This document shows positions 11,981 through 37,929 of a stretch of 64,000 nucleotides of DNA, one piece after another. The DNA is from Glandiceps talaboti (lineage: Eukaryota > Hemichordata > Enteropneusta > Spengelidae): NCBI RefSeq assembly GCF_964340395.1, contig NC_135560.1, positions 5,538,498 through 5,602,497 of the forward strand, read 5' to 3'. Every line of letters starts with the position of its first letter. Position 1 is the stretch's first letter. The translations under genes were made by a program, and so were the position numbers. Under the pieces are notes generated by a model. That model did no database searches. It was not told the DNA's origin and saw only the letters and a list, made by a program, of their open reading frames with translations.

Positions 11981-14839
11981 CTATTATAATGGAGTCTTCA
12001 GTGCGACGGTGGACTTTCTTTTAAAACACAACGCATCACCTTTTTAAGTAGGGTTCTACGTTTGCCTGCAATCTCAGTACATTTTTTTGCAACATTGCAT
12101 CATAAGTGTGGTACGTTCCTAAGACAATGCACTTGTACTATTTACATAATATTTTTGCACTTATTTTCATGGAAAACACACACACACATACACATACACA
12201 CATTCGGAAATGTAACAGCACATATTGATATTTTTAAAGCGTTCAAATGTGCATAGCAAGATTGGAAGTTCCTATTTTGTGACTTCTATTCACAAAGTGA
12301 AAGTATTTAGTTGTTTACTCAACATTCTACATTATAACTGCTGATTCCCGAAAGTTGTTAGTTTTAATACTTTTAGTCCACACACTTGGTTGTACTTGAA
12401 GGGCTTGATAGTGTTGCGAACAAAGCTATCACGGCCAACACAGGGCCAAATATTTCAGACCATGACAAAATTCAGACTGATAGTATTTCAAATTTTGTTG
12501 ACCAATAACAATCCACATATTCGGCGTATTTGTGTGTTTTCTTTTGAATTAGTGTCCTACAGACAAGGAAATTACAATATTGGTACAAAATGCAAACATT
12601 ATTTTTCTCCGATCCGTACTACGGTTATCAAACTCAAACTCAAACTGTATACAATGAGAGTACAGTCATGCAAGTAGTCATGGGAATTGCTAAAATTTGA
12701 AATATACTTTGAAAGATAAATCTACCTGAATACTTGCATTTGGTTGGACAGGGAAACATTTAGATTTCATTAACTGTATACGTCATGATCTGCCAATGGT
12801 CAGGCAATTTTGATGATTGTCGAGATCTGGCTGTGACCAAATTTCAACAGCTGTCAAGATCAGCCCGACATGTCCACCAAACATTTTGACGAGTATCAAG
12901 ATCGGCTTAAGACCACCGAATTTGGAATTGGCAAGCTTTTTTCCATGGTTTGCCAATGTCAACAATTGTTGAATGCATAGCGGTCTATGGCCATCAAAGT
13001 CCAGAAATTGTTAAGTTTTCTCCAGAATCAGTCACAAATTAAAATCACAACAATTATTAAGTTTTGTCCATGGTCAGCGAATGTCGAAAAGGGGATTATT
13101 GAAGTCAACATATGCTGGCAGATTTCTATTTTGGATTGGTTATTTAGAATAGTGACAAAACACTATTGGTAGTTTGATTGGGATCATAACGCATGTAATG
13201 ATCAACGTTTCAGATGTACACAATACAGGCTAAATCTGATTGCCCTAAATTTGACTTGCCCACGTATTGACTCAATATACTGGTTTGAAAATATACATAC
13301 ATATTTAAGATTTCATGAACTATCTCACTATGACTGTGAGATATAGATATAAATATAGTACCTCAGTCACGTATGTAAGCAAAGACATACGGTAACAACC
13401 ATTGAGGACACTCTCCACTAAAGTACGTAGGTGGGCACGCATTTTCAAGTATTTACCCCGAGCACAAAGATTTATCTAACCCTACGAGCAAAAGTGCCTA
13501 CAAAGACAATGACGGTACCTACGTGTATGTACAAGAACGAACTTTCAATCGTTTTGTGAGACTTACAGGATGCATTTCTGCAACTTCAGGGGGCAGTCCA
13601 GAGTTCAAAGTGAGAAGGCCAAGTACATGGTCAACAGTATAAACTATTGATGATGGTTTATAATGAATATACACCTAAGACTTAGCTACTGGGAAGAATT
13701 CTATTCCGCAAGCAAAGAGAAGTTTAGACTATGGCTAATAATACTAGCATTGCCACATCTATTATGTCCTTTGGATCATCATCATCATCATCATCATCAG
13801 GAGAAATAATATATTCATGGTTGCATAATGAATATTCATGAGAGCTGTTTTACACTGAAGAGATAAGCTCTTGGGAGTCATGAATATTTATTTATACAAT
13901 TATGGCTGTATCATTTCCGCTGACTTCCCTAATGCAGTGAGCCATTGCAAATATACCTCATACAGGCATAAGATCACTTGACGTTTCTTTGAAATCACAA
14001 ATAATTGTAGTTGATGTAAAATCATGAAATGACTCTCTAGAATTCACATTTTATTGAATTCTCTTTATTTCCTGGAGCGTCGATCGCCATTGAGCTGCAA
14101 AGAAAGGACTCAATATGGTGTGTAGTTTGAATTTTTCCAAATAGAATAATTTGTGAAGGTTTAGTAAAGTTTTTATCAATCAAATATCCAGCATACTTAT
14201 CCTTACGATGTTAATATCATTCCTTTCAGACAGTTACAAGGAGTGTAGTGTCTCATACACAAGGTATGAAAGCACTTGTACACAAATTCACAGACGTGTC
14301 TTCGCAAATGAAACAAGACATACAGGATTGTAAGGTGAAAGAGCCAATCTTCCGCCGTGATATTTTTCCGTACAGGAAGTATAGTCACTTTGGGATGGAC
14401 TGGATGAACATCGTTGATGAGTTAGAGTGGTCGTACCGTAATCTTAATCGAGATGATACTGTTCAACAGGAATTATACCCCTTTAATGCAGGAATAAATT
14501 CCTTTGGATTAACATCACTCTCCAAATCAAAGTAAGAAAATTTTGAATTTGTAATCTTTTTAGTTCCTTTCATCCAAAGATTTTATTGATAAACCTGAAA
14601 TCTGTCTGTCTCCGTCCCTTTGTCTGTTTAATAGACTATCTCGCTGACTGCGTCTCTGTGTAAGTAAGTGTGTCTGTCTGTATGTATGTATGTATGTATG
14701 TATGTATGTATGTATGTATGTATGTATGTATGTATGTATATGCAGACGATGCTCTTCTATCCATCCATCAGTCCGTCCGTCTGTCCGTCCATCCGTCCAT
14801 CTATCTTTACTTTTTTCTACGTTCCTTCTTTCTTTCTTT

Positions 14840-14917
<78 letters not shown>

Positions 14918-17900
14918 TATATCTATGCCTTCTCTATCTCTAGCACTGTCTTTTTCGTTCTTCCGATCTGTTGCTAGATCCTATCCTGAAATGTCACTAT
15001 TTTTGTATATCAGGTTATCACTAGTACGAGACAAGGCCTTCAGGAAGGGTGATTACATTCAAGTCATTATGGAAGCCTATGATGAGTATAGTAATAGACG
15101 CTTACGTGGAGGAGACTTTCTACAAGGCTTGATGACAAATGAAAAGCTTGGTACAAGAACTGGCGGGAGGGTATTTGATTATGGGAATGGCACCTATAGT
15201 ATATATTTCTATGCTGCATGGAAAGGGGATGCAACCATAACCATCCGTTTAGTATGCTATCGAGAGGCTATCTTGTACCAAAACTTTTTAAATAGCTTTG
15301 AAAACAAGCGTTCTGGATTCCAGGCAAGCTTCAGAGATGATAAATTAGAAGAAATAAGAAATTGCAGTTTAAGTAATGAACTCGCAATATGGCAGGATAA
15401 GTGTGGTTATGTCAATCCATCGTCTTTAGGGAAAACAGTCCTACTTTGTGACAAGCCGGAGAAACTATCTTGTGGGGACTTATTCAAGACAGCGCATAAG
15501 CTCGGTGATATGATAATTAATACGGCAAAGGATATCGAGCGAGTGTCGTATCTTTTCAGGTAAGTGCAGACGTAGTGAACAGAACATTTGCAACAACAAC
15601 TTGTGTAAGAACAATGTAAGCATTGCTAGTCACGGGGTGATCATATATTGACACAAATTGCATTTAAAAAATTATCAGACCAGGAAAACCCTAGTCCATT
15701 AAATTGGTTAGATAGGACGTATTCTACCTTTCCAAAGGACAAGAAGTGCAGAGGTATAGTGGACAAATTCGTTGCAACATTGACTCGAAACACAGTGTCA
15801 GCATGCGCATGTTGCAACTGTTATGTCAACTGAATATTGTATTAAACGTTTATTTCTAAATATATCAAAATCTACCAGTAAATACTTTAAAATAGATGCG
15901 AAATGGAATAGCGATAATCCTTAGGTGACACTAACGCTTACCAGCAAGATCGTGAACCAGAAATGAACTACGAAATCCTGGTTATATATCAAGTCTTACT
16001 ACTTCCTCTTTGGACCTCTCTAAAGACCACTTTTAACAAATCGTTAAGATGTACATGTAAACGTTTATTATCTATGATAACGCTCACTTTAAGTTTAGTA
16101 AATAACTGAAGTTTGGTATATGTAACAAGCTTCCACGACGCTGTCAAGCCAAAAACCCATTACGAAGGATTTAATGGCAGCTTTTTCACATACTCTTTTA
16201 ATTAATATAACACCGTTGGGTATCCCAAATTAGATGAATAGGAACTTCTTTACACTGATTATCCGGACTGTCTTAGCGTTGATTCAGTGTTGCATTATGG
16301 GTGATAACAAACATGCATATGAATTAGATGAAGAATAAATATTAATGACTCATGACCACTAATGCACATTACCTTCAAATATGTAATTGTGAATATCATA
16401 TTCATTTAATACATACATGTGTCAATACTATAGGACGATGAATAAGAATCAATTTGGCACTTCTTGGAGATCGCATAGAATTTATGTGACGTGAAATGAT
16501 AATGAAAAGAGTTGCCATGGTGGTTTGTAAGGTGCAATCACATTTTGTCCTTAAAACAAAATAATTGTTTTTACTTCTGGGACTTGTTAATGATGGAAAG
16601 AATCGTTTAGTATTAGCTGCATGAAAATTTGATCCAAAAACTTGAAAATTGTTATCTGAAATTATCGACTGCGTACTTCAGTCTTTGTCAAAAGATTGAC
16701 CCATTATTTAGAACAAATGACCTTGCAGACACGTGAACTTATAAGGGGTCGTAGATGCCCTAAGTTTGTAACGCCATCCATGTCTGTTTAGAGAGGGTTG
16801 GAATGCCCGGATGTTAATGTAATAGACGTGTCAAGATCTGATGAGTGAAAGCGCAACTTATCTTAAACTTGGGAAGACATTTCCTACCACCAAGTCCAAA
16901 AAGGAGCTAGTTTCAGTACTACAACAGCGGGAAGAAGAAAATGGGTTAAACAAAGTCCAATATATAGGCAAATGTACCCTCTGAGACTGCTAAGAATTTG
17001 ATGTTTAATGTTTTATGGGCTAAACGAAATTCCATAAATAGAACATCCCTCTTAGGCCCACGATGGAAGTTACTTCCATGGGCCCACCATGTCATCAATT
17101 GCCAACGATTTGTAGATGTCAAGAAGGAAAAGGATGAACACAGTGATGAGTAACTGCTCTTTTCACCTCAATATCAGTCGGCAAATCGATATGATACTTC
17201 ATAGATTGCAAGAGGATACCACCTCTAGTCAGCAAACCAATTTGTCACCTTGCCGAGTGGTTAAGCTACTCGCTAATTGTTTGAAGTGCACTTATTTTGT
17301 AAACGATGGTGTGTTACAGCACATCTGAAATTTACATCATATAAATCAAAAATAGGCACGACATTCTCTTCACATTGACAAAATGAACATCATATCCTTG
17401 ATACAGAAACCAAACATTTTAAGTGTGGCGTGAAGGAAGCCATTTGCACATCAAGGAAAACCAATCACCTCTAAACAGAGACGGAGGGCGTTACCTATTA
17501 CCCCTTTAGCTCACATATTCGGAATAATGGGTCAGTCTGTTATAAGTGGGGTCGAAAATATCAGGTAACAATTTTCAAGTTATTTTTGAAGCATTTGTAT
17601 GTTATTGAACTTTATTTATAAAATATGTCAATGTCACAAAATAAGAGACAATACAGCAATGTGACGTCACACTTAATAAGCAATTGAATAATTTGTATAA
17701 TTTCATTGAATTTCTTTGCACAGCCAAAAACAACAATCTACTATTGGAAATCCAATAACAATCAAAATTAAAGGTAAGCATATCAACTGTTCCTAAAATA
17801 TTTACACAAGTATTACAAAATGGCGGATAAGAATTTTAAATGTGGTTGAGGAGTATTTTCAAAATGGCGGATAAGAATTTTCAAAATGGCAGATAATATA

Positions 17901-18925
17901 TGCATGAATATACCCATACAAGACTAATTCAAGTAATTTCTGCAATGGTCAAAAGAATGTATTGCTTTAAATGACCAATGTAATAGACTATACTGTAATT
18001 TATAACAAGATGTTGACAAAAATGACATGTACCATTCAAATTTAGCTTTTACTGCAGGATGATTACAACATTGATATTAAACTCGAGAAGTGTGCATCAG
18101 ACGAAAAACTGTTCTGGAGAAAGCAACAAACGACAAATATGTCACCTGACAAGACACTATGATTTTAATATGGATCGCATTTCTCTATTATTTATCACAG
18201 ATTCTAATGTGACACCAAAACTTCCGTCATGTGGACCTGACCTACCGGTTGCACTGTCTAGTGGTTATTGGAAGGACAACCTGACATTTGTCCCTTTAAT
18301 GTGTCGCAGTCAACAATGGCAGACAGAAGACATGGAAGAGTGTCTTTTGGGAAAAGAAGTACATATGCACGGAGATTCAACCATTGGCCAAATTCATACA
18401 AATTTGAGATCTCTTGAAGTTCTACCGTCTCAGTTATTACACAGGAAATTCCTTTTCCTCAGGGCTGGTGCCGGTATTCAGGAGATTCACAAATTTGTAT
18501 TTGAAGGTGACTTCGTAGATAGAATAACAAATTGCACTGCTGTTACCCCCGTGGTTGTGATGAATTTCTGTTTCCATTTTGGTTCTTGGACAACAAGAGC
18601 TTATTTGGATAGGATCTTTGGAGCAAAAAATGCCATTCTCAGATTATTTAAACGATGCCCAGAATCGATTGTCATCATTAAATTAGCAAATCCACGAGAT
18701 AACGCTGACAGTGTACAGTCAGTCCATAGCTCTAACTACAGATTTTATGACATGGATAGAATGATCCGTCGGGTCTTTGGTGGCATTGGTGTCAGCTTCT
18801 TGGATATCTGGGATCTTGTATCGTCCCATATCTCCGACAGTGAGATACACATGCCTGGCCCCGTAATAATACAAGAGCTCCATCTCATGTTATCTTACAT
18901 TTGTCCAGAAATGGTAAAGAAATGA
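11590..18925 (+). CDS. NXPE-family protein (neurexophilin-like plus PC-esterase domains), complete
   Basis: Exons 11590-11688, 14230-14531, 15014-15559, 17724-17773, 18201-18925 (stop at 18923) give 573 aa; vertebrate NXPE3 is about 560. All introns are GT-AG with matching phases. The start is the first of two ATGs at 11590, followed by a hydrophobic segment (about residues 15-31, [15 protein letters not shown]) that fits a type II signal anchor. Exon 3 holds the immunoglobulin-like neurexophilin part ([37 protein letters not shown]-type Cys). Exon 5 holds the PC-esterase (GDSL/SGNH-like) part: SGYW, GDSTIGQ with the candidate nucleophile Ser392, and a C-terminal EIHMP with candidate His549. 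Substrates of NXPE proteins are poorly known; related PC-esterases act on glycan acyl groups. An open frame runs upstream of 18201 from 18059, but only the acceptor TTTATCACAG at 18200 keeps phase with exon 4. Confidence 0.88.
14670..14913 (+). repeat. Compound microsatellite in NXPE intron 2: (TATG)n, (TCCG/TCCA)n, (CT)n
   Basis: Roughly 70 bp of TATG repeat, an interrupted CCGT/CCAT stretch, then about 68 bp of pure CT. It lies between the donor at 14532 and the acceptor at 15013. It creates long, meaningless open frames on both strands. Confidence 0.95.
17815..17905 (+). repeat. Short tandem repeat in NXPE intron 4
   Basis: A segment around CAAAATGGCGGATAAGAATTTT occurs three times with small changes. 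Confidence 0.6.
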
Positions 18926-19669
18926 TCATAACAAAAGACCATTGTCTAGAACTCACTGTGTTGTCGTCAATTTTACCCAAATGTGTCTTGTTGGTACGAT
19001 GCATGATTGACTCTACTCTTTTTGTTTGTTTGTTTGTTTGTTTGTTTGTTTGTTTGTTTGTTTGTTTGTTTGTTGTTGTTGGTTTTTTTTTGAGGGGGGA
19101 GTCAAAATATCTTGAATAACGGGTTAACTTCACTGGAAATATATTTATAATCCTTCTCCTGTAGGGTGAACACTCTATACTTTGTTTGCAGCTTTCCTTG
19201 TTCAATGGGTGAGAGGTTTTCATGTCTATATTGTTCTGTGACGATATACTGATGTCTGAGATTGTCTTGCAATCCAACCAATAACAATGGCATATGCGTT
19301 GTATCTGAAATCTCGAGCAAACTTTTGTCAGACATTAAATATATCTTGTGCTGCGAATTTTACAACTTAGCTAATTTAAAATAAAGTCTGAATAGGTATG
19401 TATGATCATTGCATGTCTTCCTCTACCCAGTGGATTGTTAAAAGTATCGTGATTTTTTTCTCGGGTTCAACTCAAGTTCCTCAATTACATGTTTCAATTG
19501 CACGGTGCAAGCAATAGGTTCCTGTCTTACCTTAACAGAACATAATAAACAATAAATGCTAATGGCTGTACTAGAAAGCAAGTGATTAATAAGCAGTGTT
19601 TTAATGTCATTTGTTTGCACATTCCCTTTAAAAAACGGTCGACCGTCGCGCTGAAGAGTCCAAGGGAAG
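18926..19669. other. 3' flank of the NXPE gene with (TTTG)n microsatellite
   Basis: A TTTG repeat of about 55 bp at 19018-19072 follows the stop codon by about 90 bp. I see no gene in the rest. Confidence 0.6.
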
Positions 19670-20343
19670 CATTATCAGTTAGTAATTGATGGCGCTAAAT
19701 ACAGTAATGCTAGTATCATTATGTCGAGCCAGAGACGATAAAGGTAGCAATGTCAGTATGATGTTGTTGAGCCACGTAATAAATGTAAGATGAGCCAAAT
19801 GACGTTTTGTTGAAAATTGAGGCTGTGAGTTTTCTTATTCTAAAGGTTGCCATGACTAAATACATGTTTGCATACTTACCGTTTATTCCAATATCATGAT
19901 TGCGCGTATGAGACAGACACTTTAGAATGACAAGAATATATTTTCCCTGTGAAATTACCATACTCTATGAAAATAATCTCATAGTGGTCAGATCACACGG
20001 CAACTAGAAATATTGTTTTTGCGACACAATAAATTACTATGTATACTCGATATGTGGATTTCTGCTCTGGTAATATCTCAACAATACCAATGTGATATGT
20101 GTATGTCTAATTATGCCTTAATAACATATACCTGAACACATTATGCTACAAGCCATTATCTTTTTAAATCATTTTCGCGATAGTATCTCCAGCTGACACC
20201 AACAAAGCATGCCTTTCTGTGCATTCTAAAACAAGCCTGGCTGGTGTTACAGTAATTCCAGTATAATCATTGGTATGACTGACAGCGATCAAAAGGCCGC
20301 CCAGTATTTAAGTAGTCACATACAGGAACCTAACATTATGAAC

Positions 20344-20399
<56 letters not shown>

Positions 20400-20400
20400 A
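19670..20400 (-). repeat. Right arm of inverted duplication (NXPE exon-1 region, reversed)
   Basis: Reverse complement of 11165-11980, including the AC microsatellite at 20346-20395 that mirrors the GT repeat of the left arm. The whole NXPE gene body therefore lies between the two arms. Confidence 0.8.
19865..20010 (-). pseudogene. Broken copy of NXPE coding exon 1
   Basis: On the minus strand the sequence still aligns to the first exon (GATCTGACCACTATGA, a GGGAAAATATATTCTT stretch, then CGGTAAGTATGC at the donor), but the ATG is followed by a stop and an insertion, and the membrane-anchor frame is lost. No downstream NXPE exons follow on this strand before the end of the intact gene, so it is a fragment only. 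Confidence 0.65.
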
Positions 20401-21376
20401 ACACACTATACATTCTGTTCGTACGAAATGCCTTGAGTTTAGACTCTTATTGTTTAAATTTACCACTACACAAAACACTGTCTATATTCAAATTGACTAC
20501 ATTTGAAATTTGGTATGTTTATTAGTTCAGTTGTTACAAAATCAATAAGGTATATACGATGCCATCTTCCAAACTTGAAAAACAACGTGGCGCCCCACTG
20601 GAGTAGTCGACGTGAGCCATCGGGTAAACCGTATGGGAGAGTACTGTTTATTGGGTCCCACACTACGGAAACTTCACCAGTAACTAGGGACGCAGTAAAA
20701 CTTTGTGCTTGAACAGAAATTTACACGATTTACGAAAGAGCTTTTTCCTCAAACGAATTCTGGCGTCACGGAAAAAAAACAAATTCATCGTGGTGGTCGG
20801 AACGTTGCTTAGCAACTTATTTGAGAGTACACAAAATCACTTCATCTGGGCATGCGTACTTAACGTCAACTGGCCTTTCGACATTTTGAAAATGTATAAT
20901 TCGTTTAGGCTGTAAAACAATTTGAATATCTGATATCGATGGTATTAGATTTATTTCGTTTTTGTTTTGTTTTGTTTTGTTTTGTTTACAAACTTCGTAC
21001 ACTAAGGCTGAAATTTAGTCTCAATATTTATTATATTGTAAATGTACCTTTATTGCACTCATTTTAAACACCCTTAAATGACCGTATGTGATGTTAGATG
21101 TCGAATCCGTGGCACATTCAAGCCAATCAAATAATCAATTTCAAATTGCAATAGAGTGAGGTGAAATTAGGCTAATTGTCAAATAATTATTTGAAATGAT
21201 TTCGTCACAAAGATTATTAGATTATTATGTCGCCTCAGGACGAATTTAAGTTATCTGTGACCAGTTCAATCACCAGAATGTAAAACCTATAGGGTCTTAC
21301 ACTGTTAGAAGAAGTAAAAACTTATTTAAATTTGAAAGCTGCAAACTACAAAAATAGTTCTCATCCTCCGTTGATG
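20401..21376. other. 3' flank of STRA6-like paralog 1 (start of the duplicated segment)
   Basis: A segment near 20656-20700 (GGGTCCCACACTACG, CCAGTAACTA) recurs at about 41065-41100 downstream of paralog 2, marking the 3' edge of the duplicated block. AATAAA on the minus strand near 21027-21034 is a candidate poly(A) signal. No coding gene seen. Confidence 0.5.
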
Positions 21377-33888
<12,512 letters not shown>

Positions 33889-33919
33889 TTCTTAGGGATT
33901 TCGTTTAATCATAAAATAG
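33889..33919 (-). other. Predicted 5' UTR part of exon 1, paralog 1
   Basis: On the minus strand CTCTCTGCAG at 33920-33929 looks like a splice acceptor 31 nt before the ATG. The same acceptor and the same 31-nt distance are kept in paralog 2, which suggests an upstream non-coding exon that I could not place. Confidence 0.5.
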
Positions 33920-33984
33920 CTGCAGAGAGGGTATTGGGGAATTAATGAAAAAAATGTAAATCACAGGCTTACATTTTTAGGACA

Positions 33985-34257
33985 GATAGACAGACAGACT
34001 TCAGACATCTATCCATCAATCCATCCATGCATGTATCCACCCATCGATCTTTCCATCCATCCATCCATGTATCTATCCATGCATCTATCCATGCATCAAC
34101 CCATCTATCCATCCATGTATGCATACATGCATGCATCATATGCATGCATGCAAACATACATACATACATACATACATACATCAATACATACATACATACA
34201 TACATACATACATACATACATACATACATACATACATACATACATACATACATACAT
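33985..34257 (+). repeat. (CATC)n/(CATA)n microsatellite upstream of paralog 1
   Basis: CCATCCAT-type repeat grading into about 115 bp of CATA. The equivalent position upstream of paralog 2 has (GACA)n instead, at 63085-63190. Confidence 0.95.
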
Positions 34258-35401
34258 CACTTGGTCCATAAATTTGAATGGAATGAAATGGTGATGGGAC
34301 ATCTAGGCATGTACACCATAAACATTTATTTCACGCGATATTAAGCAGTAAATGATAAATATACTAAGGCCAGGGAAAATAAAGAAGTTGTTCAACGATC
34401 CCTACCTACTCATATTTTTGGCAGTTTATTTTTTGTTTGGCCATGGGCAATATTTCCTCATGCGGGTTTCATATGTCAGTAAAATGGCTGCTGGGTTTTG
34501 TTTAAAAAATATTTCAGGGTATTTTTTTACTTCAAATTATATAATATCTTATATATACAGTTGATTATTTTTTTCTGATGATACATACAATAGGAAACTC
34601 AGATTAACTAAGCTGTTGCATATCCAACATACACTGAAGGAACGAGTAGAATTTACAACAATGGGAGGGGGCTGAGGAGAAGTCATCGGGCCATCAACAG
34701 TCTGAAAGGGGGACTTGAAATTTGTTTGCTCTTTATTTTTGTGATTTGTATTTGGACCAAAAGCAAACTTCAAGAGAAGTCACTTACCAAGTGCACATCT
34801 GCAAAATATGTTGCACATTGCCACAACAACATAGCCAGATAACTTATGTTAAGATGTACTGCATAGTGAAACTGTTTAAACTCTGGTATTTAAGACCATA
34901 TTCAAGTATTGTAAGACTTTAAATTACGTCTATGGTTTGATATTTTATGCCTCTAAATGGCCTCCTACATGTTTTTTTAAATTCAACATTGGCGCTGTGC
35001 CCTCCTAACCAGTAGCAATCATGCTGATAATGTCTTTCTCCCAAATCGAGATGGAAGGTGGCTGTCTAAGTACCGCCATGTATACAGATTATGCACATTG
35101 TGCAGTTCGAGTATTGGAGGTGAATTTCACTGTGCATGACTGTGTAAAAATGAATAAAACCAGAAGATAAGAGATGAATACTTGAACACTTTATTTAGTT
35201 CACAGTCACAGTTACTATCATTCTCTATTTAAGTACATTTTTTCATTTGTAGATGATACTCTAGCAAGTGTCACAGCTAGGTATTTCAGTGATATACTTA
35301 ATATTTTCGAGACATTGTAAGTGTAATTGAATTGAACATCAATGCTTCATTTGCTTTGGTATATTTTCTTACCAATGTCACATTTTGTGTACACGGCTTA
35401 A

Positions 35402-35433
<32 letters not shown>

Positions 35434-37559
35434 ATACGTTAGAGCTCATTATGAGACATCTCCTTATGCATGTGAAATTCACATACCTTGTAAAAGTAAT
35501 CTCGTTTGGCCTGTCATTGCACTTGGTTAGGGGGTGGCTACAATAATTCAAGAGTTTCACTTGGTGGGCCTTAAAGTTTTTGAGAGAAGGGGAGAGGGGC
35601 TACGAAATTTGTTTAACCGTAAATTGTGTACATTTCCTAACTGTAGAAATCGCTTGCGATACAGACATATTGGAAAGGGATAAAATCAAAATGACTGTAA
35701 ACTCAACTTGAGCTGTTTTACCATCATTATACATTGGCTCGTTTGTACATCCTTGCCCAATCATTGTACAAATGTTTTTTTTTTCAACCTACCTGCCTAC
35801 GTATATATACCTACCCAATGTGATGGGATAGGTTGCCGGTTGAACATCTGGTTTTATTTTGTCAGGCGTAGGCCTTATATGTCTGACATATATACATATT
35901 TTACATTTGAACTATGTATTATACAAATCGCATACCCGGTGCCTTCGAGGGTTAGTAGCCTGTTCCCTGTGCTGTTGAGATACACCAGTAGCTAGCTGAT
36001 CGTGCCTCCTAGCCCTAGTATCATACAGCGCTAGGAGTCCTAGGAGGTACGACCAGCTCACGATATATATCTCAACAGTTGAGGTCAAACAACAAAATAC
36101 TAGTATGACCAAACTCCCTTACTCCGTCACGATCCTTGAAACCATGGAAACTGTGAAACACTATATGAACATGCGTGATGTAGTATGTGTTTGTCACAGA
36201 AACAGTTATAGAAGTGGCATTGTAAATGTTCACGCCTCAGAGTAACTGTTGCCAAACTGACTGCCTGTGACATGACCTTTTATATGTTGTAGACTGAATG
36301 TAAATTCCTTTTACGCATCACAGCTTTCATTCCATAATTGGAGAACCGGAAATACACACTAAATTTACACTGATACATAATGAGCTTACGATTGATATAT
36401 CAAATGACAAATTTACATTTGAAATAATACTCATACCTGATGAAATGCTTCAGTGGTTAAAACATCGCAACCTTCCATGTAATCTGTAATATGGGGTGGA
36501 TCATATCATTGTCATAAGGTTATCTCAGGTTGTCTTGCATTCTCGGAACGCATCATTTGTTTACCAGGAACAAACGCCCTCACCGTTTCCATACTGAACT
36601 TAACATAATTGAAAAATACGGCTCTGATCACGTGACAAATTCTGCACATGTTTACAGCCATGGCAGCGCCATGGCTAGCCACCTGTTGCATATCTTTGTC
36701 AACTCAATAACTCAGTGGAAATGTGTGCCAATAACAATGCAGGTTTACGCTGAATTCCATATCTTGAGTCAGATCTTGTTTGTTCAAGTTCTGCACGAAG
36801 GTAAAGAGACACACTTTCTATTGAAGGTGACTGCATCTTGGTATGTTTGTGGTAGTTGGAGTGTTAAAGAATTGACAAAGTATGGACATTATCACCACAT
36901 AACAAGGCACTATATTAGAACTGTCGATGGCAGCCAATCAGGTTGACCGTTTAGGAGAGTACCGTTCGTTGTAAGGTATGTCGTTGTCGGGGCGTCCTAA
37001 CGCCAACCTCTCAAGTCTGTATCGAGCGTCCTCACGCCAACCTCTCAAGTATGTATCGAAGCCTTCTGTTGGTGGTGGTGGTGGTGGTGGTGGTGGTGGT
37101 GGTGGTGAAAGTTTTTTTTATTTTCTTTCATTGCGACTCTTATCTTAAACAACACAAAGAAATATACGAATTTTACATAAATGGTAGGTTATAGCAGGGA
37201 CATGAGTGACGAACAGTAAGGAGAAGGGGTGATAAAGACGCCCTGGCGATCTATTTTACAGTTTTACAACAGACCAAACAGACTGACTAGTAGATATGAG
37301 TTATAATCGTTGAATGCGAAAATAATGCTATTTCGTAAAGTTGTATTTCCTTTTTAATTTGTTACGAAAATGTACACCATGATGTTACATTTGTGAAATT
37401 TAAGTTTATATTACCGAATGTTTCTTATAAAAACCATTTTGGTTATTTGCTCTATTTATTCACTTTTATGGTATGGAAGTATGCTGAGCTCCATTAACCA
37501 TAAGTTTCTCAACCAAAAATGTTCATCAGCTTGGTAGATCAAATGATATTCAAACGTTA

Positions 37560-37900
37560 TAATTGAATTGAATTGAAATTTATTCCACCAGAAGAGAAAA
37601 TTATATACACAAACTCTGAAAGCAACGGATAAAACATTTCTGGTGAGGGCCATGGAAATAGTTCGTAGGAACTAATCAATGTCCATGGACCGTACATGTA
37701 GATAATAAATACAAATTTGGGCTGGTACGAGTTTTACAATACCAACAAAAATACAATTCTTAGTAAATAAAGAGAAGTGTTGGTGGCAAAATTAAATGGA
37801 AGCTTATAAACATAACGGAAAAAAATAGTAAAATAAGAACAGGAAACAAGCACAAGTTCTAATATACAGAAATAAAATTACAGAAATAAAATTACAGTGG
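37560..37900 (-). mobile_element. Possible 3' end of a LINE or SINE (minus strand)
   Basis: Read on the minus strand the sequence ends in GGAATAAATTTCAATTCAAT with TTCAA repeats, a common 3' tail style of CR1/L2-type retroposons. No coding region is attached, so the assignment is weak. Confidence 0.3.
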
Positions 37901-37929
37901 CAAATTGAAAGAGACAACAGATAAAGGTT

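Larger units (their letters stand above)
33930..37900. other. Upstream flank of STRA6-like paralog 1, no gene recognised
   Basis: Holds the CATA microsatellite, an (AAAT)n tract (35398-35431), an imperfect inverted repeat of about 35960-36085 (GTTGAGATACA arm and its reversed partner around CAGCGCTAGGA) whose relative is at about 63500-63810, and a GGT repeat (37071-37106). The 5' promoter and any leader exon of paralog 1 should lie here but I could not define them. Homology to paralog 2 upstream sequence runs to about 36250. Confidence 0.5.

Noticed and set aside
11631-12047. 138-codon frame overlapping NXPE exon 1 in another frame
   Set aside because: It spans the exon-1 donor and intron; its partial repeat at 19719-19961 reflects the DNA inverted duplication, not protein conservation.
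14560-14977. Long open frames on both strands (MYVCMYV.., SLSLSL.., RERERE..)
   Set aside because: Pure translation of TATG, CT and TCCG microsatellites inside an NXPE intron.
18059-18200. 5' extension of the last NXPE exon up to an ATG at 18059
   Set aside because: The acceptor at 18057 gives the wrong phase with exon 4 and meets a stop; the acceptor at 18199-18200 joins in frame.
36530-36946. 138-codon open frame upstream of STRA6-like paralog 1
   Set aside because: No recognisable domain, no splice context and no counterpart upstream of paralog 2; treated as chance.
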